From assembly GCF_000800015.1 (NCBI RefSeq), contig NZ_JUGR01000001.1, forward strand, positions 2,790,001 to 2,854,000: a DNA stretch of 64,000 nucleotides. The letters are read 5' to 3'. A program made the translations under genes and the position numbers. The stretch comes from Terriglobus sp. TAA 43. Its GTDB lineage: Bacteria; Acidobacteriota; Terriglobia; Terriglobales; Acidobacteriaceae. Within the stretch, counting starts at the first letter, position 1. Each line of letters starts with the position of its first letter. Positions 7,529 to 16,402 of this stretch are shown in pieces. The notes under the pieces were generated by a model, which saw only the letters and a program-made list of their open reading frames with translations, was not told the origin of the DNA and searched no databases.

Positions 7529-8917
7529 ATGGCAACCTTCCTCCAGATCGTCGAGCGCGACGGGCTTCCCGCATCCGTACACACGGAACGCGTGATTCTT
7601 GGCGCCATGTTGTCTGACCCGGTGGCCGTTGTGGATGCCACGGCGAAGCTGATTGCGGATGACTTTTCGCTGGACTCGCACAAGCGCATTTATGGCTGCA
7701 TGCAGGAACTGTCCGACATGGGCCACGCCATCGACTTTGTGACGGTGGCTGAAGTGCTGATTCGTCGCAAGGAATTGGAAGCCATCGGTGGACGTCCTTA
7801 TCTGATCTCGCTGACGGAAGATTTGCCGCGCCACCTGGCGATTGAAAACTATGTGCAGGTGGTGAAGGACAAGTCGATTCTGCGCAAGCTGATGCAGGTG
7901 TGCGAGATGGGTTTGAATCGCGCCGCGGATCAGAGCGAAGTGTCGCTGGATGTGCTGGGCGATGTGGAGAACCGGCTGATGGAGATCAGCGAAAGCGCCA
8001 TCAAGCGCGGGTTTTCTGACATTGGGCAGATTGTTACGGAGAGCTTTGGTTCCATTGACCAGCTCTACGAACAGGGCCGCGAGATCACCGGGCTGGAGAC
8101 GCATTACACCGAGTTCGATCGCATGACGAGCGGCTTGCAGAAGGCCGATCTGATGATCATTGCGGCGCGTCCTTCGATGGGCAAGACGGCGTGGGCCATC
8201 AACATTGCGCAGAACTGCAGTGTGCGCGACCAGAAGGTGGTGGCTGTTTTCTCGCTGGAAATGTCGAAGGAGTCGTTGCTGCGCCGTATGTTGGCCAGCG
8301 AGGCTCTGGTGAACAGCCGCAAGATTCAGACAGGCTTTTTGCCGCGTGAAGACAAGCAGAAGCTCATCAATGCACTGGATCGACTGATGAGTTCGAAGAT
8401 GTTCATTGACGATACGCCGGGCATTACGCTGACGGAGATGCGTGCGAAGGTGCGTCGTTTGAAGCAGCAGGAGGGTTCGCTGGACCTGATCCTGATCGAC
8501 TATCTGCAGTTGATGACGATTGCGGCGAGTGGACCTGGTGGACGCAAGCCGGAAAACCGTACGCAGGAAGTGTCACAGATTTCGCGTGGTCTGAAGGCGC
8601 TGGCCAAGGAAATGAATGTGCCGGTGATTGCTCTGTCGCAGTTGTCGCGTGGAAGTGAGCAGCGTCAGGGCGATAAGAAGCCGTTGCTTTCGGATCTTCG
8701 TGAGTCTGGTTCGATCGAGCAGGATGCGGACGTGGTGTGCTTCATCCATCGCGAGGAGTATTACGACCGCGAAAACGAGGATGTGAAGGGGCAGGCGGAG
8801 ATCATCATCGCCAAGCAGCGTAACGGTCCTACGGGTTCGGTGAAGATGGCGTATCTGTCGGATTACACGCGTTTTGAGAATCTTGCGCCAAGTGGCGGCG
8901 GTGGCGGGGACTATTAG
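7529..8917 (+). CDS. dnaB: Replicative DNA helicase
   Basis: Full-length 462-residue DnaB. The N-terminal helical domain (about 14-115) carries the LGAMLSDPVAV start motif. The RecA-like domain has Walker A ARPSMGKT at 213-220, the H1a Glu region FSLEMSKE near 241, Walker B LILIDYLQLM near 320-329 and the late RGSEQRQ/LRESGSIEQDAD motifs. No intein interrupts it. It forms the hexameric ring that unwinds DNA at the fork. The start has a good GCAGGAGA ribosome site. A glycine-rich tail (SGGGGGDY) ends the protein. The DnaA-box-like cluster lies about 190 bp upstream. Confidence 0.97.
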   Translation: MATFLQIVERDGLPASVHTERVILGAMLSDPVAVVDATAKLIADDFSLDSHKRIYGCMQELSDMGHAIDFVTVAEVLIRRKELEAIGGRPYLISLTEDLPRHLAIENYVQVVKDKSILRKLMQVCEMGLNRAADQSEVSLDVLGDVENRLMEISESAIKRGFSDIGQIVTESFGSIDQLYEQGREITGLETHYTEFDRMTSGLQKADLMIIAARPSMGKTAWAINIAQNCSVRDQKVVAVFSLEMSKESLLRRMLASEALVNSRKIQTGFLPREDKQKLINALDRLMSSKMFIDDTPGITLTEMRAKVRRLKQQEGSLDLILIDYLQLMTIAASGPGGRKPENRTQEVSQISRGLKALAKEMNVPVIALSQLSRGSEQRQGDKKPLLSDLRESGSIEQDADVVCFIHREEYYDRENEDVKGQAEIIIAKQRNGPTGSVKMAYLSDYTRFENLAPSGGGGGDY

Positions 8918-8924
8918 CAGCCTT

Positions 8925-8940
8925 GCACCGCTATCGGTGC
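8925..8940 (+). terminator. Small hairpin after dnaB
   Basis: GCACCG/CGGTGC forms a 6-bp stem with a CTAT loop directly after the dnaB stop. No real T-run follows, so it is a weak terminator candidate. Confidence 0.35.
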
Positions 8941-9144
8941 ACTTCCGTGGTTTGCGCTGTTTGCTGAGCTTACATTCGTTGTGCGAATCTAATGCACCCA
9001 GCCAACCCGAACGTGCCTTGCTGCTATCCTAATAAGGATCGTACGATTCGATCTGGTCATTTTGCGTGTTTCTGGTTCCACCGTCACCGCATTACCTCCA
9101 CATTGCGTTCGTCGGTACATACAGCTTCACTAAGGAACAGAGAC
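8941..9144. other. Long leader region of the cold-shock gene
   Basis: About 200 bp without a convincing gene; an upstream in-frame ATG exists but the extension is not protein-like. It holds a small ATTCG/CGAAT hairpin near 8974-8988. Cold-shock genes often have long structured leaders that respond to temperature, which would fit, but no known motif is recognisable. The ribosome site AAGGAACAG lies just before the true start. Confidence 0.4.
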
Positions 9145-9348
9145 ATGGAACAGGGAACAGTTAAGTGGTTCAACGATGCAAAGGGTTTTGGATTTATCAG
9201 CCGTGCAAACGGTGGTGGTGATGTATTCGTTCACCACACTGCAGTACAGTCTTCGGGCTTCCGTTCGCTGGCAGAAGGCCAGAACGTGGAATTCGAAGTT
9301 GTAAAGGGACCGAAGGGTCTGCAGGCTGAGAACGTTCGCCCTCTGTAA
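9145..9348 (+). CDS. CspA-family cold-shock protein
   Basis: A 67-residue single cold-shock domain, the usual family length. It shows [12 protein letters not shown] (RNP1) and DVFVHHTAV (RNP2) and ends with the [13 protein letters not shown] strand. Such proteins bind single-stranded RNA or DNA and melt RNA structure. Cytosolic and monocistronic, with a perfect hairpin terminator just downstream. I use the ATG at 9145 because it gives the exact domain boundary and follows AAGGAACAG. Confidence 0.97.
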   Translation: MEQGTVKWFNDAKGFGFISRANGGGDVFVHHTAVQSSGFRSLAEGQNVEFEVVKGPKGLQAENVRPL

Positions 9349-9368
9349 GCGACGGTTTCGTTATGAAA

Positions 9369-9405
9369 GAAGGGGATGGCCTTTGGCCATCCCCTTCTTC
9401 GTTTC
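9369..9405 (+). terminator. Terminator after the cold-shock gene
   Basis: A perfect 13-bp stem (9369-9381 with 9385-9397) and a TTT loop are followed by TTCGTTT. Confidence 0.85.
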
Positions 9406-9453
9406 TGGATTTGTTTGTTGCTGGAATGATGTATTCGAGTGGCTTCTTTTCGG

Positions 9454-9492
9454 TCAGGATGACACCACTTCGTACCGTATGCGCTTCGCTTA
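9454..9492. repeat. Second copy of the TCAGGATGAC-type segment
   Basis: TCAGGATGAC at 9454-9463 is followed at similar spacing by GTATG-GCTTCGC and CTTAGG, as at 3471-3523. The right edge runs into the stop codon of the isomerase gene. Only two copies are in the window. Confidence 0.4.
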
Positions 9493-10332
9493 GGCGACCT
9501 GCTGCTTCCACTGCGCGATGCGCTCGATGGCGAGGCGAATGTCCTTGTCGCGCTGTTCTGCGTTGGGCTCTTCGCGTTCAATGATGAGCGGGCCGGTGAA
9601 GCCGATCTTCTTCAGCAGAGCGATGAATGCGGGGAAGTCTACTTCGCCTTCGCCCAGCGCGACTTCATGGCCGAGTTCGCCCATTGCCTTGGGTGATGTG
9701 CCGTCCTTGCAGTGGACCGAGAGTACATGCTTCTGCAGCAAGTCCAATGCAACGATGGGATCGCCGATGCCGTAGAGGGTGATGTTGGCGGGATCGAAGT
9801 TCACACGCAGGTTTGGCTTCTTCACCTCGGCGAGGAATTGCAGCAGCGTGTAGGCGCTTTCCTGTCCTGTTTCCAGAGTGAAGCTCTGACCGTTGGCGGC
9901 GCATGCATCGCAGAGTTCACGCGCGATGCCAACGAGTTCGGTGAAGATGGGCGATGCGGGTTCGTCGGGGATGAAGCCGATGTGGCATGACAGCGATGTG
10001 ATGCCGAGAGCCGCAGCGAAGTTCGACGCTTCCTTCGTGCGTGCGATGCGTTCCGCAGCGTAGCCCGGTGCGGTGAATCCTACGGTCTCATGCACCTTTG
10101 CGAGGTTGGCGTAGTCTTCTCCACGATAGGCAACGGCAGCGCCAGAGACGATGACGCCTTCACGTGCAATCGCTTCTTTCCACTCGTTGACGGCTGCAGC
10201 GCAATCGAGCGTCGGCGCGATGCCAAGCTGACATACGCGCAGGCCGAAGCTCTTCAAGTGTTGAAGATGCGTGTTGGCATCCTTTTCTGTCCAGAAGATG
10301 AGGCCTGTTTCCAATGGTTCTGCTACTGCCAT
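9490..10332 (-). CDS. Cytosolic TIM-barrel sugar isomerase/epimerase
   Basis: A 280-residue xylose-isomerase-like TIM barrel (AP endonuclease 2 superfamily) without a signal peptide. Metal-site strands are visible: SCHIGFIPDEP, FTLETGQE, VNFDPANITLYG, VHCKDG and LIIEREEP. It shares many motifs with the exported protein at 15381-16373 (HxGFIP, CAANGQxF, GEVDFP), so the two are paralogues in different compartments. It ends the ROK operon. Its ATG lies inside the end of the preceding oxidoreductase gene (10-bp overlap), which suggests translational coupling. The long frame reaching 10719 is an artefact. Confidence 0.88.
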   Translation of the reverse strand: MAVAEPLETGLIFWTEKDANTHLQHLKSFGLRVCQLGIAPTLDCAAAVNEWKEAIAREGVIVSGAAVAYRGEDYANLAKVHETVGFTAPGYAAERIARTKEASNFAAALGITSLSCHIGFIPDEPASPIFTELVGIARELCDACAANGQSFTLETGQESAYTLLQFLAEVKKPNLRVNFDPANITLYGIGDPIVALDLLQKHVLSVHCKDGTSPKAMGELGHEVALGEGEVDFPAFIALLKKIGFTGPLIIEREEPNAEQRDKDIRLAIERIAQWKQQVA

Positions 10333-11291
10333 GAGATTTCCTTTCCGTTGTTGTCGCGTGATTGCATGAGCAGCAGCGCCAGGCGAACAGCCTTTGCAGA
10401 GCTTTCGGGCGTGCAGAGCGTGGGTGCGCTGCCGGTGCGGCAGCATTCGACGAAGTAGGCAATCTCGTCGTAGTAGGCGTCGTGTTCGGGGAGCTTTACT
10501 TCCTGCGATTCGTTGCCGTGGGTTTCCGTCAGTTTGCCTTCCGCAAACGTTAGCGATGCATCGTTTGCGGTGATGGAGAAGGATGCGGCGAAGGGTGTTT
10601 CTGGCGCGAGCCATCCACCTTCGACGATGATTTCTTTGTCTGCGTAACGAAGGCTTGCACGCATGGTATCCACTTCGCCGATGCTGGTGGCGCTTACGGT
10701 GACGGGGTCGCCGAACCATTGCAGCGCTTGATCAAGATCGTGAAGAAGAAGATCAGGGATGGCTCCGCCGCTGACTTTAATGTCGCGCAGCCAGCCGCTC
10801 CAGTGTGGGTAGCCGGTGCTGCGGCGCAGTGTTGCAGTGGTGATGTTGTTTGTTTTCTTTACGAAGTCGAACGCATACGGATATGGCTGCATCCACCGCA
10901 GAACGTGCGCGATCATGAAGGTCTTGCCGCTGGCTTTTGCAAGGGCGACGAGTTCTTCGCAATCCTGATTGCTGAGCGCCATCGGCTTTTCGCAGAGCAC
11001 ATGCTTGCCTTTTGCGAAGGCGCGTTCAATGGCTTCGCGGTGCATGGGCGTGGGGAGGCAGATGTCGACGGCGTCGATGGTGGGATCGTCGATGACTTCC
11101 TGCCAGTCCGGTGTCCAGCGAACGGTGTCAGGCAGTGGCTCGGTTTTCAGATCGAGGTTGCCGCGTGTGGGGCCATCTGCGGATGGCTTGTTATGGGAGG
11201 CGACGGCTGCAAGTGTTGCGCCGGGGATGTGCATGATGGCCGCAGCGTGTGCGCCGCCCATGAAGCCGTATCCGATGAGTCCGATGTTCAT
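10323..11291 (-). CDS. Gfo/Idh/MocA oxidoreductase (cytosolic)
   Basis: A 322-residue oxidoreductase with an N-terminal Rossmann fold (MNIGLIGYGFMGGAHA) and the family signature CEKPMALSNQDCEELV near residue 97. It has no export signal, so NAD(P)-dependent oxidation of a sugar or derivative in the cytosol is expected. I use the ATG at 11291, preceded by GAGAAAG; the extra upstream residues MRNNEKDT add nothing to the fold. It is coupled by overlap to the TIM-barrel gene, and the two probably act in sequence on the same sugar. Confidence 0.88.
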   Translation of the reverse strand: MNIGLIGYGFMGGAHAAAIMHIPGATLAAVASHNKPSADGPTRGNLDLKTEPLPDTVRWTPDWQEVIDDPTIDAVDICLPTPMHREAIERAFAKGKHVLCEKPMALSNQDCEELVALAKASGKTFMIAHVLRWMQPYPYAFDFVKKTNNITTATLRRSTGYPHWSGWLRDIKVSGGAIPDLLLHDLDQALQWFGDPVTVSATSIGEVDTMRASLRYADKEIIVEGGWLAPETPFAASFSITANDASLTFAEGKLTETHGNESQEVKLPEHDAYYDEIAYFVECCRTGSAPTLCTPESSAKAVRLALLLMQSRDNNGKEISWQ

Positions 11292-11311
11292 TGTGTCTTT
11301 CTCGTTATTCC

Positions 11312-11818
11312 TCAAGCGCCGTTGCGTTTGGGCAGCTTCCAGTCTGGACGAATCCAGTGACAGGTGTAGCCGTTGGGGATGCGTTGTAGGTAGTCCTGGT
11401 GTTCCGGCTCGGCTTCCCAGAAGGGGCCAGCGGGTGCGATTTCAGTTACGACTTCGCCGGGCCACAGGCCGCTGGCGTTCACGTCGAGGATGGTGTCTTC
11501 GGCAATCTTTTTCTGTTCCGGCGTGGTGTAGTAAATGGCCGAACGATAGCTGGTGCCGAGGTCGTTGCCCTGACGGTTGAGCGTGCTGGGATCGTGTAGC
11601 TGGAAGAAGAATTCCAGCAGTGTGCGATAGGTGAGCTTTGCTGGATCGAATACGATTTCAACGGCTTCGGCGTGCGTGCCGTGATTGCGATAGGTTGCGT
11701 TGGGCACGTCGCCGCCGCTGTAACCCACGCGTGTGGAGATGACGCCGGGATAGCTGCGCAGAAGTTCCTGCACACCCCAGAAGCATCCGCCTGCCAGAAT
11801 TGCTGTCTCTGTAGCCAT
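11312..11818 (-). CDS. msrA: Peptide methionine sulfoxide reductase A
   Basis: A 168-residue MsrA with the catalytic GGCFWG (Cys12), GYSGG, the [11 protein letters not shown] segment and the C-terminal EHQDYLQR. It reduces methionine-S-sulfoxide. No signal peptide, so cytosolic. Start at 11818 (MATETAI), as in typical MsrA. It sits between a SIS isomerase and a Gfo/Idh gene, 20-57 bp from each, so it appears built into the sugar operon although its chemistry is unrelated. Confidence 0.95.
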   Translation of the reverse strand: MATETAILAGGCFWGVQELLRSYPGVISTRVGYSGGDVPNATYRNHGTHAEAVEIVFDPAKLTYRTLLEFFFQLHDPSTLNRQGNDLGTSYRSAIYYTTPEQKKIAEDTILDVNASGLWPGEVVTEIAPAGPFWEAEPEHQDYLQRIPNGYTCHWIRPDWKLPKRNGA

Positions 11819-11875
11819 AAGTAGAAGGTACCCTCTGCACATTTGGATGCACAGAGGGGTGTTTTCGAGGCAGTG

Positions 11876-13006
11876 CTACTCGGCGAGCACTGCCTTGTTG
11901 AGGTTGCGCGGGCTGTCCACGTTGATGCCATTCTGGATAGCCATGCAGTAAGACAGAATCTGCAACGGAATCACTTCGCAGATGGTGAGCATGCCCTCGC
12001 TGGATTCTTCCACGGGAACGAAGAAGTCCGCGAGTTGTTCGACGGCTGTATCGCCCGCGTTGCCGACGGCGAGAATCGTGGAGCCCTGCGTGCGCATGTC
12101 CTGCATAAGCTGCACGACTTTGTCGTAGCGCTCAAGGGATTCGCTGTCGGTGCGATCGACGGTGGCGATCATGACCAGCGGTGTTTCCTTGCTGACGAGT
12201 GCGTTGGGGCCGTGCTTGAGTTCGCCGCTGGGATAGCCTTCGGCGTTGATGTATGCGGATTCCTTCAACTTCAACGCGCCTTCACGTGCGATGGCGTAAT
12301 GAACGCTGCGGCCTACGAAGAGGAATGCTTTCGCGTTTGCAATCTGTGCAGCGATTTCGCGGACGCGGTTCTCCCACAGCGGCAACTGACGACGCACACG
12401 GTCAGAGAGAGTGCTGAGTTCTGCGAGGAGCTTGTCGAGTTCCGGCTTCACCAAAACGCCACGCTCTTCTGCTGCGAGCAGCGAGAGGAGATAGAGGTTC
12501 AGCAGTTGTGCGGTGAAGCTCTTGGTGGCGGGTACGGCGCGTTCGCGGCCTGCGAAGGTGGGCATGGAAACAGATGCTTCACGCGCCATGGATGAGCCGG
12601 GAACGTTGGTGATGGCCAGTGTGTGATGACCGGCGATGTTTGCCTTACGCAGTGCGGCGAGTGTGTCGACCGTTTCGCCGCTCTGCGAGATGACCATGAC
12701 AGCGGCGCTCTTCAATGAGTGTTCCGAGCGGTAGCTGTATTCGCTGGCGTATTCCACGTCAACGTGGATGCCTGCTTTGTCCTCAATGAGCAGCTCTGCA
12801 ACGAGGCCGGCGTGGCGGCTGGAACCGCTGGCGGCGATAACGATGTCGCGCTGTGCTTCACGCAACCATTGGCGAATGGACGAGCAGGTGTCGTCGCGGA
12901 ATCCTTCCGCGGTGGCGTAGGCAGCGAGGGTAGCGGCCAGCGTCTCCGGCTGTTCGTGGATTTCGCGGAGCATCCAGTGGGGGTATGGTGCAGGTGTATC
13001 GCTCAC
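11876..13006 (-). CDS. Double-SIS-domain sugar-phosphate isomerase/deaminase (GlmS-like, no glutaminase domain)
   Basis: This 376-residue protein matches the isomerase half of GlmS: HWMLREIHEQPETL at the start, two SIS domains (ASGSSRHAGL near 59; FVGRSVHYAIAREGALKLKESAY near 230), and the GlmS-type ending DSPRNLNKAVLAE. The N-terminal glutamine amidotransferase domain is absent. Proteins of this layout act as glucosamine-6-phosphate deaminases (NagB-II) or related ketose/aldose isomerases. Under the ROK regulator and near a GlcNAc-kinase-like gene, an amino-sugar role is the best guess. Cytosolic. Confidence 0.85.
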   Translation of the reverse strand: MSDTPAPYPHWMLREIHEQPETLAATLAAYATAEGFRDDTCSSIRQWLREAQRDIVIAASGSSRHAGLVAELLIEDKAGIHVDVEYASEYSYRSEHSLKSAAVMVISQSGETVDTLAALRKANIAGHHTLAITNVPGSSMAREASVSMPTFAGRERAVPATKSFTAQLLNLYLLSLLAAEERGVLVKPELDKLLAELSTLSDRVRRQLPLWENRVREIAAQIANAKAFLFVGRSVHYAIAREGALKLKESAYINAEGYPSGELKHGPNALVSKETPLVMIATVDRTDSESLERYDKVVQLMQDMRTQGSTILAVGNAGDTAVEQLADFFVPVEESSEGMLTICEVIPLQILSYCMAIQNGINVDSPRNLNKAVLAE

Positions 13007-13029
13007 AGTGTTTACCTCTTTAGTTCTTG

Positions 13030-14085
13030 CTATTGCTGTTCATTTGATCCGTGCCGTAGAGGCACGGTGCGCCCTTCACGGGCGGAAAGATAGAAGGCAT
13101 CCAGCACGGTCATGACATTCACTGCGTCTTGCGCGTTGATGGCGGGTGCTGCGCCTGTGCGGATGGCGTCGCGGATGCTTTCGTAATACTTCTGCTGGCA
13201 ACCACGTTGCGGTGTGGCTGGGGTAGTCTCGCCAGTTGCTCCATTGATGATGACACCACCATCGGGGTCAATGCCAAACGCAGGATCGTTGGGCGACATG
13301 CCGGATTGCAGTTGCGGTTCCTGCGGATCTGCGCCGTATTTCATCCATGTGCCTGCAGTGCCATGCAGTGTGGAACGTGGGCCCGTGCCTGCCACTAGCA
13401 AGGATGCGTTCAACACGATGCGCATGTGCGGGTAATGCAGAACGGCGTGGCCCCAGTCGTCTGTTTCGCCGCCGGGGCGCAGTATCCCCAAGGTTCCTTG
13501 AATTGCTTGCGGCATGCCGAAGAGATAGATGGACGCGTCGATCATGTGTGGGCCGAGATCGAACCACAGGCCTGCGCCGGGGCCGGGATCTTCACGCCAA
13601 CGCTGACGCACGTTGGGACGGAAGCGATCCATGTGCAGTTCGTAATGCGTCACCTGGCCGAGAATGCCGGATTGCAAAACTTCGCGTGCGCCTTTGATTT
13701 CGCTCTCCCAACGACGATTGTGAAAGACGCTGAGGATGCGGTTGTGTTCGTTTGCGATCTGCTGCAGATCTTTTGCTTCCTGCAGGTTCAGCGTGAACGG
13801 CTTGTCGACAACAACATGTTTGCCTGCCCGCAACGCTGCTGCTGCGAGCGGGAAATGCGAATCGTTTGGCGTGGCGATAACTACGAGATCAATTTCAGGA
13901 TCGACAACAGCATCCTGCGCGCTGGATACACGCACATTTGGATAGAGTGCGTGCACATCGTCAGGACGGCTGGAGCCGACGAGCGAAAATGCGATGCCCT
14001 CCACGGCCTCAAGCAGAGGCGCGTGGAATGTGCGGCCAGCATAGCCGAAACCGAGGAGGGCAGCGCGAACAGGTTGCATGGTCAT
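13030..14085 (-). CDS. Gfo/Idh/MocA oxidoreductase (cytosolic, YdgJ-like)
   Basis: A 351-residue two-domain oxidoreductase: Rossmann start RAALLGFGYAGRTFHAPLL, the signature KHVVVDKPFTLNLQEAKDL near 90, and DPGPGAGLWFDLGPHMID in the substrate domain. The GYAGRTFHAP and DLGPH features are typical of the YdgJ/YvaA scyllo-inositol/sugar dehydrogenase branch. No signal peptide. The start is ATG 14085; a second ATG two codons later is equally possible. It is 8 bp from the upstream exported homologue and 23 bp before the SIS gene. Confidence 0.9.
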   Translation of the reverse strand: MTMQPVRAALLGFGYAGRTFHAPLLEAVEGIAFSLVGSSRPDDVHALYPNVRVSSAQDAVVDPEIDLVVIATPNDSHFPLAAAALRAGKHVVVDKPFTLNLQEAKDLQQIANEHNRILSVFHNRRWESEIKGAREVLQSGILGQVTHYELHMDRFRPNVRQRWREDPGPGAGLWFDLGPHMIDASIYLFGMPQAIQGTLGILRPGGETDDWGHAVLHYPHMRIVLNASLLVAGTGPRSTLHGTAGTWMKYGADPQEPQLQSGMSPNDPAFGIDPDGGVIINGATGETTPATPQRGCQQKYYESIRDAIRTGAAPAINAQDAVNVMTVLDAFYLSAREGRTVPLRHGSNEQQ

Positions 14086-14093
14086 CGTCAGGC

Positions 14094-15356
14094 TTAGTGG
14101 TACTTCTTGATGTCGAGGCCCAGTTCGTAGGCTTCGTTGTTGGCCATGAGTTCATCCCATGTGGCAACGCGGCCCAGTTCCGCAGACATACGACCCAGCA
14201 TGCAGCTACGTGCGCTTTCCACGCCGGTTGCAATCTGGTTCTGATACTTGTTGCCGGTGATGCTGCCGATGAAGTCCTGATCTTTCATCTTGTCGGCTTC
14301 AGCAAGGTTGTCGTTGAAGGCTCCGTCCGCAGCGAACTTGCTGTCAGTCTTCGCAGGTCCACCACTCCATGTCCATGCCTTCGGTCCAAGGATGCGCAGC
14401 GGTCCCTTGTAGGGTGCTTCTGCAATGCCTTCGCTGCCGAAGATGTGTTCGGCAACATCGAAGAAGCCCTTGAAGTTGAACTGCGTGGAGTTGAAGACGA
14501 ACTGTACGTCGCCGGGGTACGTGAAGATGACTTCGTAGTTGTCGTTGGTGTTGCCGTAGGTGGTGACGACCTTGCGGCTGGCGCGTGCATCGGCCTTGAT
14601 GGGATGCGCGCCCATGATCCAGTTGCATACGTCGATGACGTGGATGTTCTGCTCCAGCAGAATGTCGCCCGAGAGCTTTTTGTCACGCAGCCAGTTGCGC
14701 AGGCGGAACTCTTCCTGCGAGATGTTCGGCACATCGTGGAAGACTGCCGGCGGCGAGTTGTAATAGCCGTTGAGCGATGCGATCTTGCCGATGTCGCCGT
14801 TGTGAATACGGTTGACGATTTCGACGAACGGCGGTGCCTTGCGAATCTGGAAACCAACGGCGACGCTCACTTTGCCATCGATGCGCTTGGCGATGTCGAG
14901 TGCGCGGCGTGTCTGCGGAGTGTCAACGCCTACAGGCTTTTCAACGTAGACGTGCTTGCCGCCCGCGGTGAGGATGTCGAGATGCTCCACGTGGAAGATT
15001 GGCGGCGTGGAGATTTGTACCGCGTCAATGTTGGGGTTGGCGGCCATTGCCTTGTATGCGTCCCATCCGTGGAAGGTCAGCTTTGGGTCAACGGCAGGCT
15101 TGCCCAGTGCAGCGTTCACCTGATCGAAGTGCTGCTTACCCTTGGCAAGCTGATCCGGGAAGATGTCGCCGAGCGCGACGATGCGCGCATCGGTGTTCTT
15201 CGCGAACGATGTCGCCACGGAGGTGCCGCGGTTGCCGCATCCCAACAGGCCGTAACGCACTGCGGAGTTTGCGGCATAACCAAAGGCCGTGGAAGGTTTC
15301 ACGATAAGGAGACCGCAAGCTGCGCCGGTTCCTTTGAGAAATTTTCTGCGATCCAT
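14094..15356 (-). CDS. Tat-exported Gfo/Idh/MocA oxidoreductase
   Basis: A 420-residue protein starting with a twin-arginine signal, MDRRKFLKGTGAACGLL, then a Rossmann fold (RYGLLGCGNRGTSVA near 35) and the family signature KHVYVEKPVGVDTPQTRRAL. The C-terminal domain holds WDELMANNEAYELGLDIKKYH. Family members use NAD(P), so an exported one must carry its cofactor bound, as glucose-fructose oxidoreductase does. Its likely role is 3-position oxidation or another redox step on a periplasmic sugar. Operon gaps are 24 bp upstream and 8 bp downstream. Confidence 0.9.
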   Translation of the reverse strand: MDRRKFLKGTGAACGLLIVKPSTAFGYAANSAVRYGLLGCGNRGTSVATSFAKNTDARIVALGDIFPDQLAKGKQHFDQVNAALGKPAVDPKLTFHGWDAYKAMAANPNIDAVQISTPPIFHVEHLDILTAGGKHVYVEKPVGVDTPQTRRALDIAKRIDGKVSVAVGFQIRKAPPFVEIVNRIHNGDIGKIASLNGYYNSPPAVFHDVPNISQEEFRLRNWLRDKKLSGDILLEQNIHVIDVCNWIMGAHPIKADARASRKVVTTYGNTNDNYEVIFTYPGDVQFVFNSTQFNFKGFFDVAEHIFGSEGIAEAPYKGPLRILGPKAWTWSGGPAKTDSKFAADGAFNDNLAEADKMKDQDFIGSITGNKYQNQIATGVESARSCMLGRMSAELGRVATWDELMANNEAYELGLDIKKYH

Positions 15357-15380
15357 TTTTGTTCTCTCTCCGAATGTCGC

Positions 15381-16373
15381 TTAGGCGTGGCTGAGCTTGT
15401 TGAGGATGTTTTCGAGGTAGATCTTCTCTTCCTTCACATCCTGGACCTGCTGCGGGCCCGATGTTTCACGTTCAATGCTGACAGCGCCGGTGTAGTTAAG
15501 CTGCTTAAGCATCTTCAACACGGTGGGGAAGTCGACTTCGCCTTTGCCGATCTGTACTTCCTGGCCGAGTTTGTCAGGGTCGGTGGGCCACTTGCCATCC
15601 TTCGCGTGCATGGCCTTTACGTGCGGTCCGAGAACCTTCAATGCATCCACCGGATTCGCTTTGCCGTACAGGATGAGGTTTGCCGTATCCAATCCAACGC
15701 CAAGTGCGGGATTGTTCACATCCTTAATCATGCGCAACATAGTGGTGGGTGTTTCCTGGCCCGTCTCCATCAGAAACTGCTGGCCGTTGGCCGCGCAATG
15801 CTCGGTGAGTTCGCGGATGGCCTTTACGGTTCCGTCGTAGAGAGGATCATGCGGATCTTCGGGGATGAAGCCGCAGTGCGTTTGAACGCGTCCCACGCCG
15901 ATGAGCTTTGCGAAATCTGAAGTTTGCTTCAGTGCATCGACACGCGCCGCACGATATGCGGGTGGCACAACGCCGATGGTCGACGGGCCTTCAACAAAGT
16001 TCCACTTCAGCGGCAGTGGCTGCACGACTTCGGCAGTGGTCGGGACGACCTGGTACTTGTCGAAGTATTCGTTGAACTGCTTCGCCAGCGCGGGCGTGAA
16101 CTTGCCGATGTAGTTATCGAGAGAGAGGAAGCAGGTTGTGAAGCCGAGATCGTGCACCAGCTTGATGCGGGCTTCAGCATCTGGGAAAGGCTTGATGAGC
16201 AGGCCCAGGGCCATGGGAGCGTGCGTGCGCTTCATGGCCTGTGCTTCAGCGCGGTTGGGCAGCGCGATCTTACCTGCGACAGTGGCCAGCGCGGCTGCGG
16301 TGGCCGCGTGCTTCAAAAAGCCGCGACGCGTCAGCCCTGCGGATTCTCCTTGCTGTGTGTGCTGCTCCTGCAT
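15381..16373 (-). CDS. Tat-exported TIM-barrel sugar isomerase/epimerase
   Basis: A 330-residue xylose-isomerase-like TIM barrel preceded by a twin-arginine signal (TRRGFLKHAATAAALATVAG, ending near AEAQA at 46). Barrel motifs match the cytosolic paralogue at 9490-10332: THCGFIPEDP, CAANGQQFLMETGQE, LDTANLILYG, MHAKDG and VSIERE. A strong ribosome site (GGAGGGG) precedes the ATG. It sits directly next to the exported Gfo/Idh gene, so the two probably form a periplasmic redox/isomerisation pair. Substrate not determined. Confidence 0.9.
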   Translation of the reverse strand: MQEQHTQQGESAGLTRRGFLKHAATAAALATVAGKIALPNRAEAQAMKRTHAPMALGLLIKPFPDAEARIKLVHDLGFTTCFLSLDNYIGKFTPALAKQFNEYFDKYQVVPTTAEVVQPLPLKWNFVEGPSTIGVVPPAYRAARVDALKQTSDFAKLIGVGRVQTHCGFIPEDPHDPLYDGTVKAIRELTEHCAANGQQFLMETGQETPTTMLRMIKDVNNPALGVGLDTANLILYGKANPVDALKVLGPHVKAMHAKDGKWPTDPDKLGQEVQIGKGEVDFPTVLKMLKQLNYTGAVSIERETSGPQQVQDVKEEKIYLENILNKLSHA

Positions 16374-16402
16374 GTACTTTCCCCTCCGTATGGTTCTGAT
16401 AG

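Noticed and set aside
7325-8104. Minus-strand frame opposite dnaB
   Set aside because: It overlaps the dnaB start and the DnaA-box-like cluster and has His/Arg-rich shadow composition.
10332-10719. N-terminal extension of the TIM-barrel gene into the preceding oxidoreductase
   Set aside because: The extension reads Arg/His-rich shadow sequence; the family N-terminus begins at 10332.
13938-15920. 660-codon open frame on the plus strand across the two minus-strand Gfo/Idh/TIM genes
   Set aside because: High G+C leaves long shadow frames. The minus strand has clear family motifs here and the plus frame has none.
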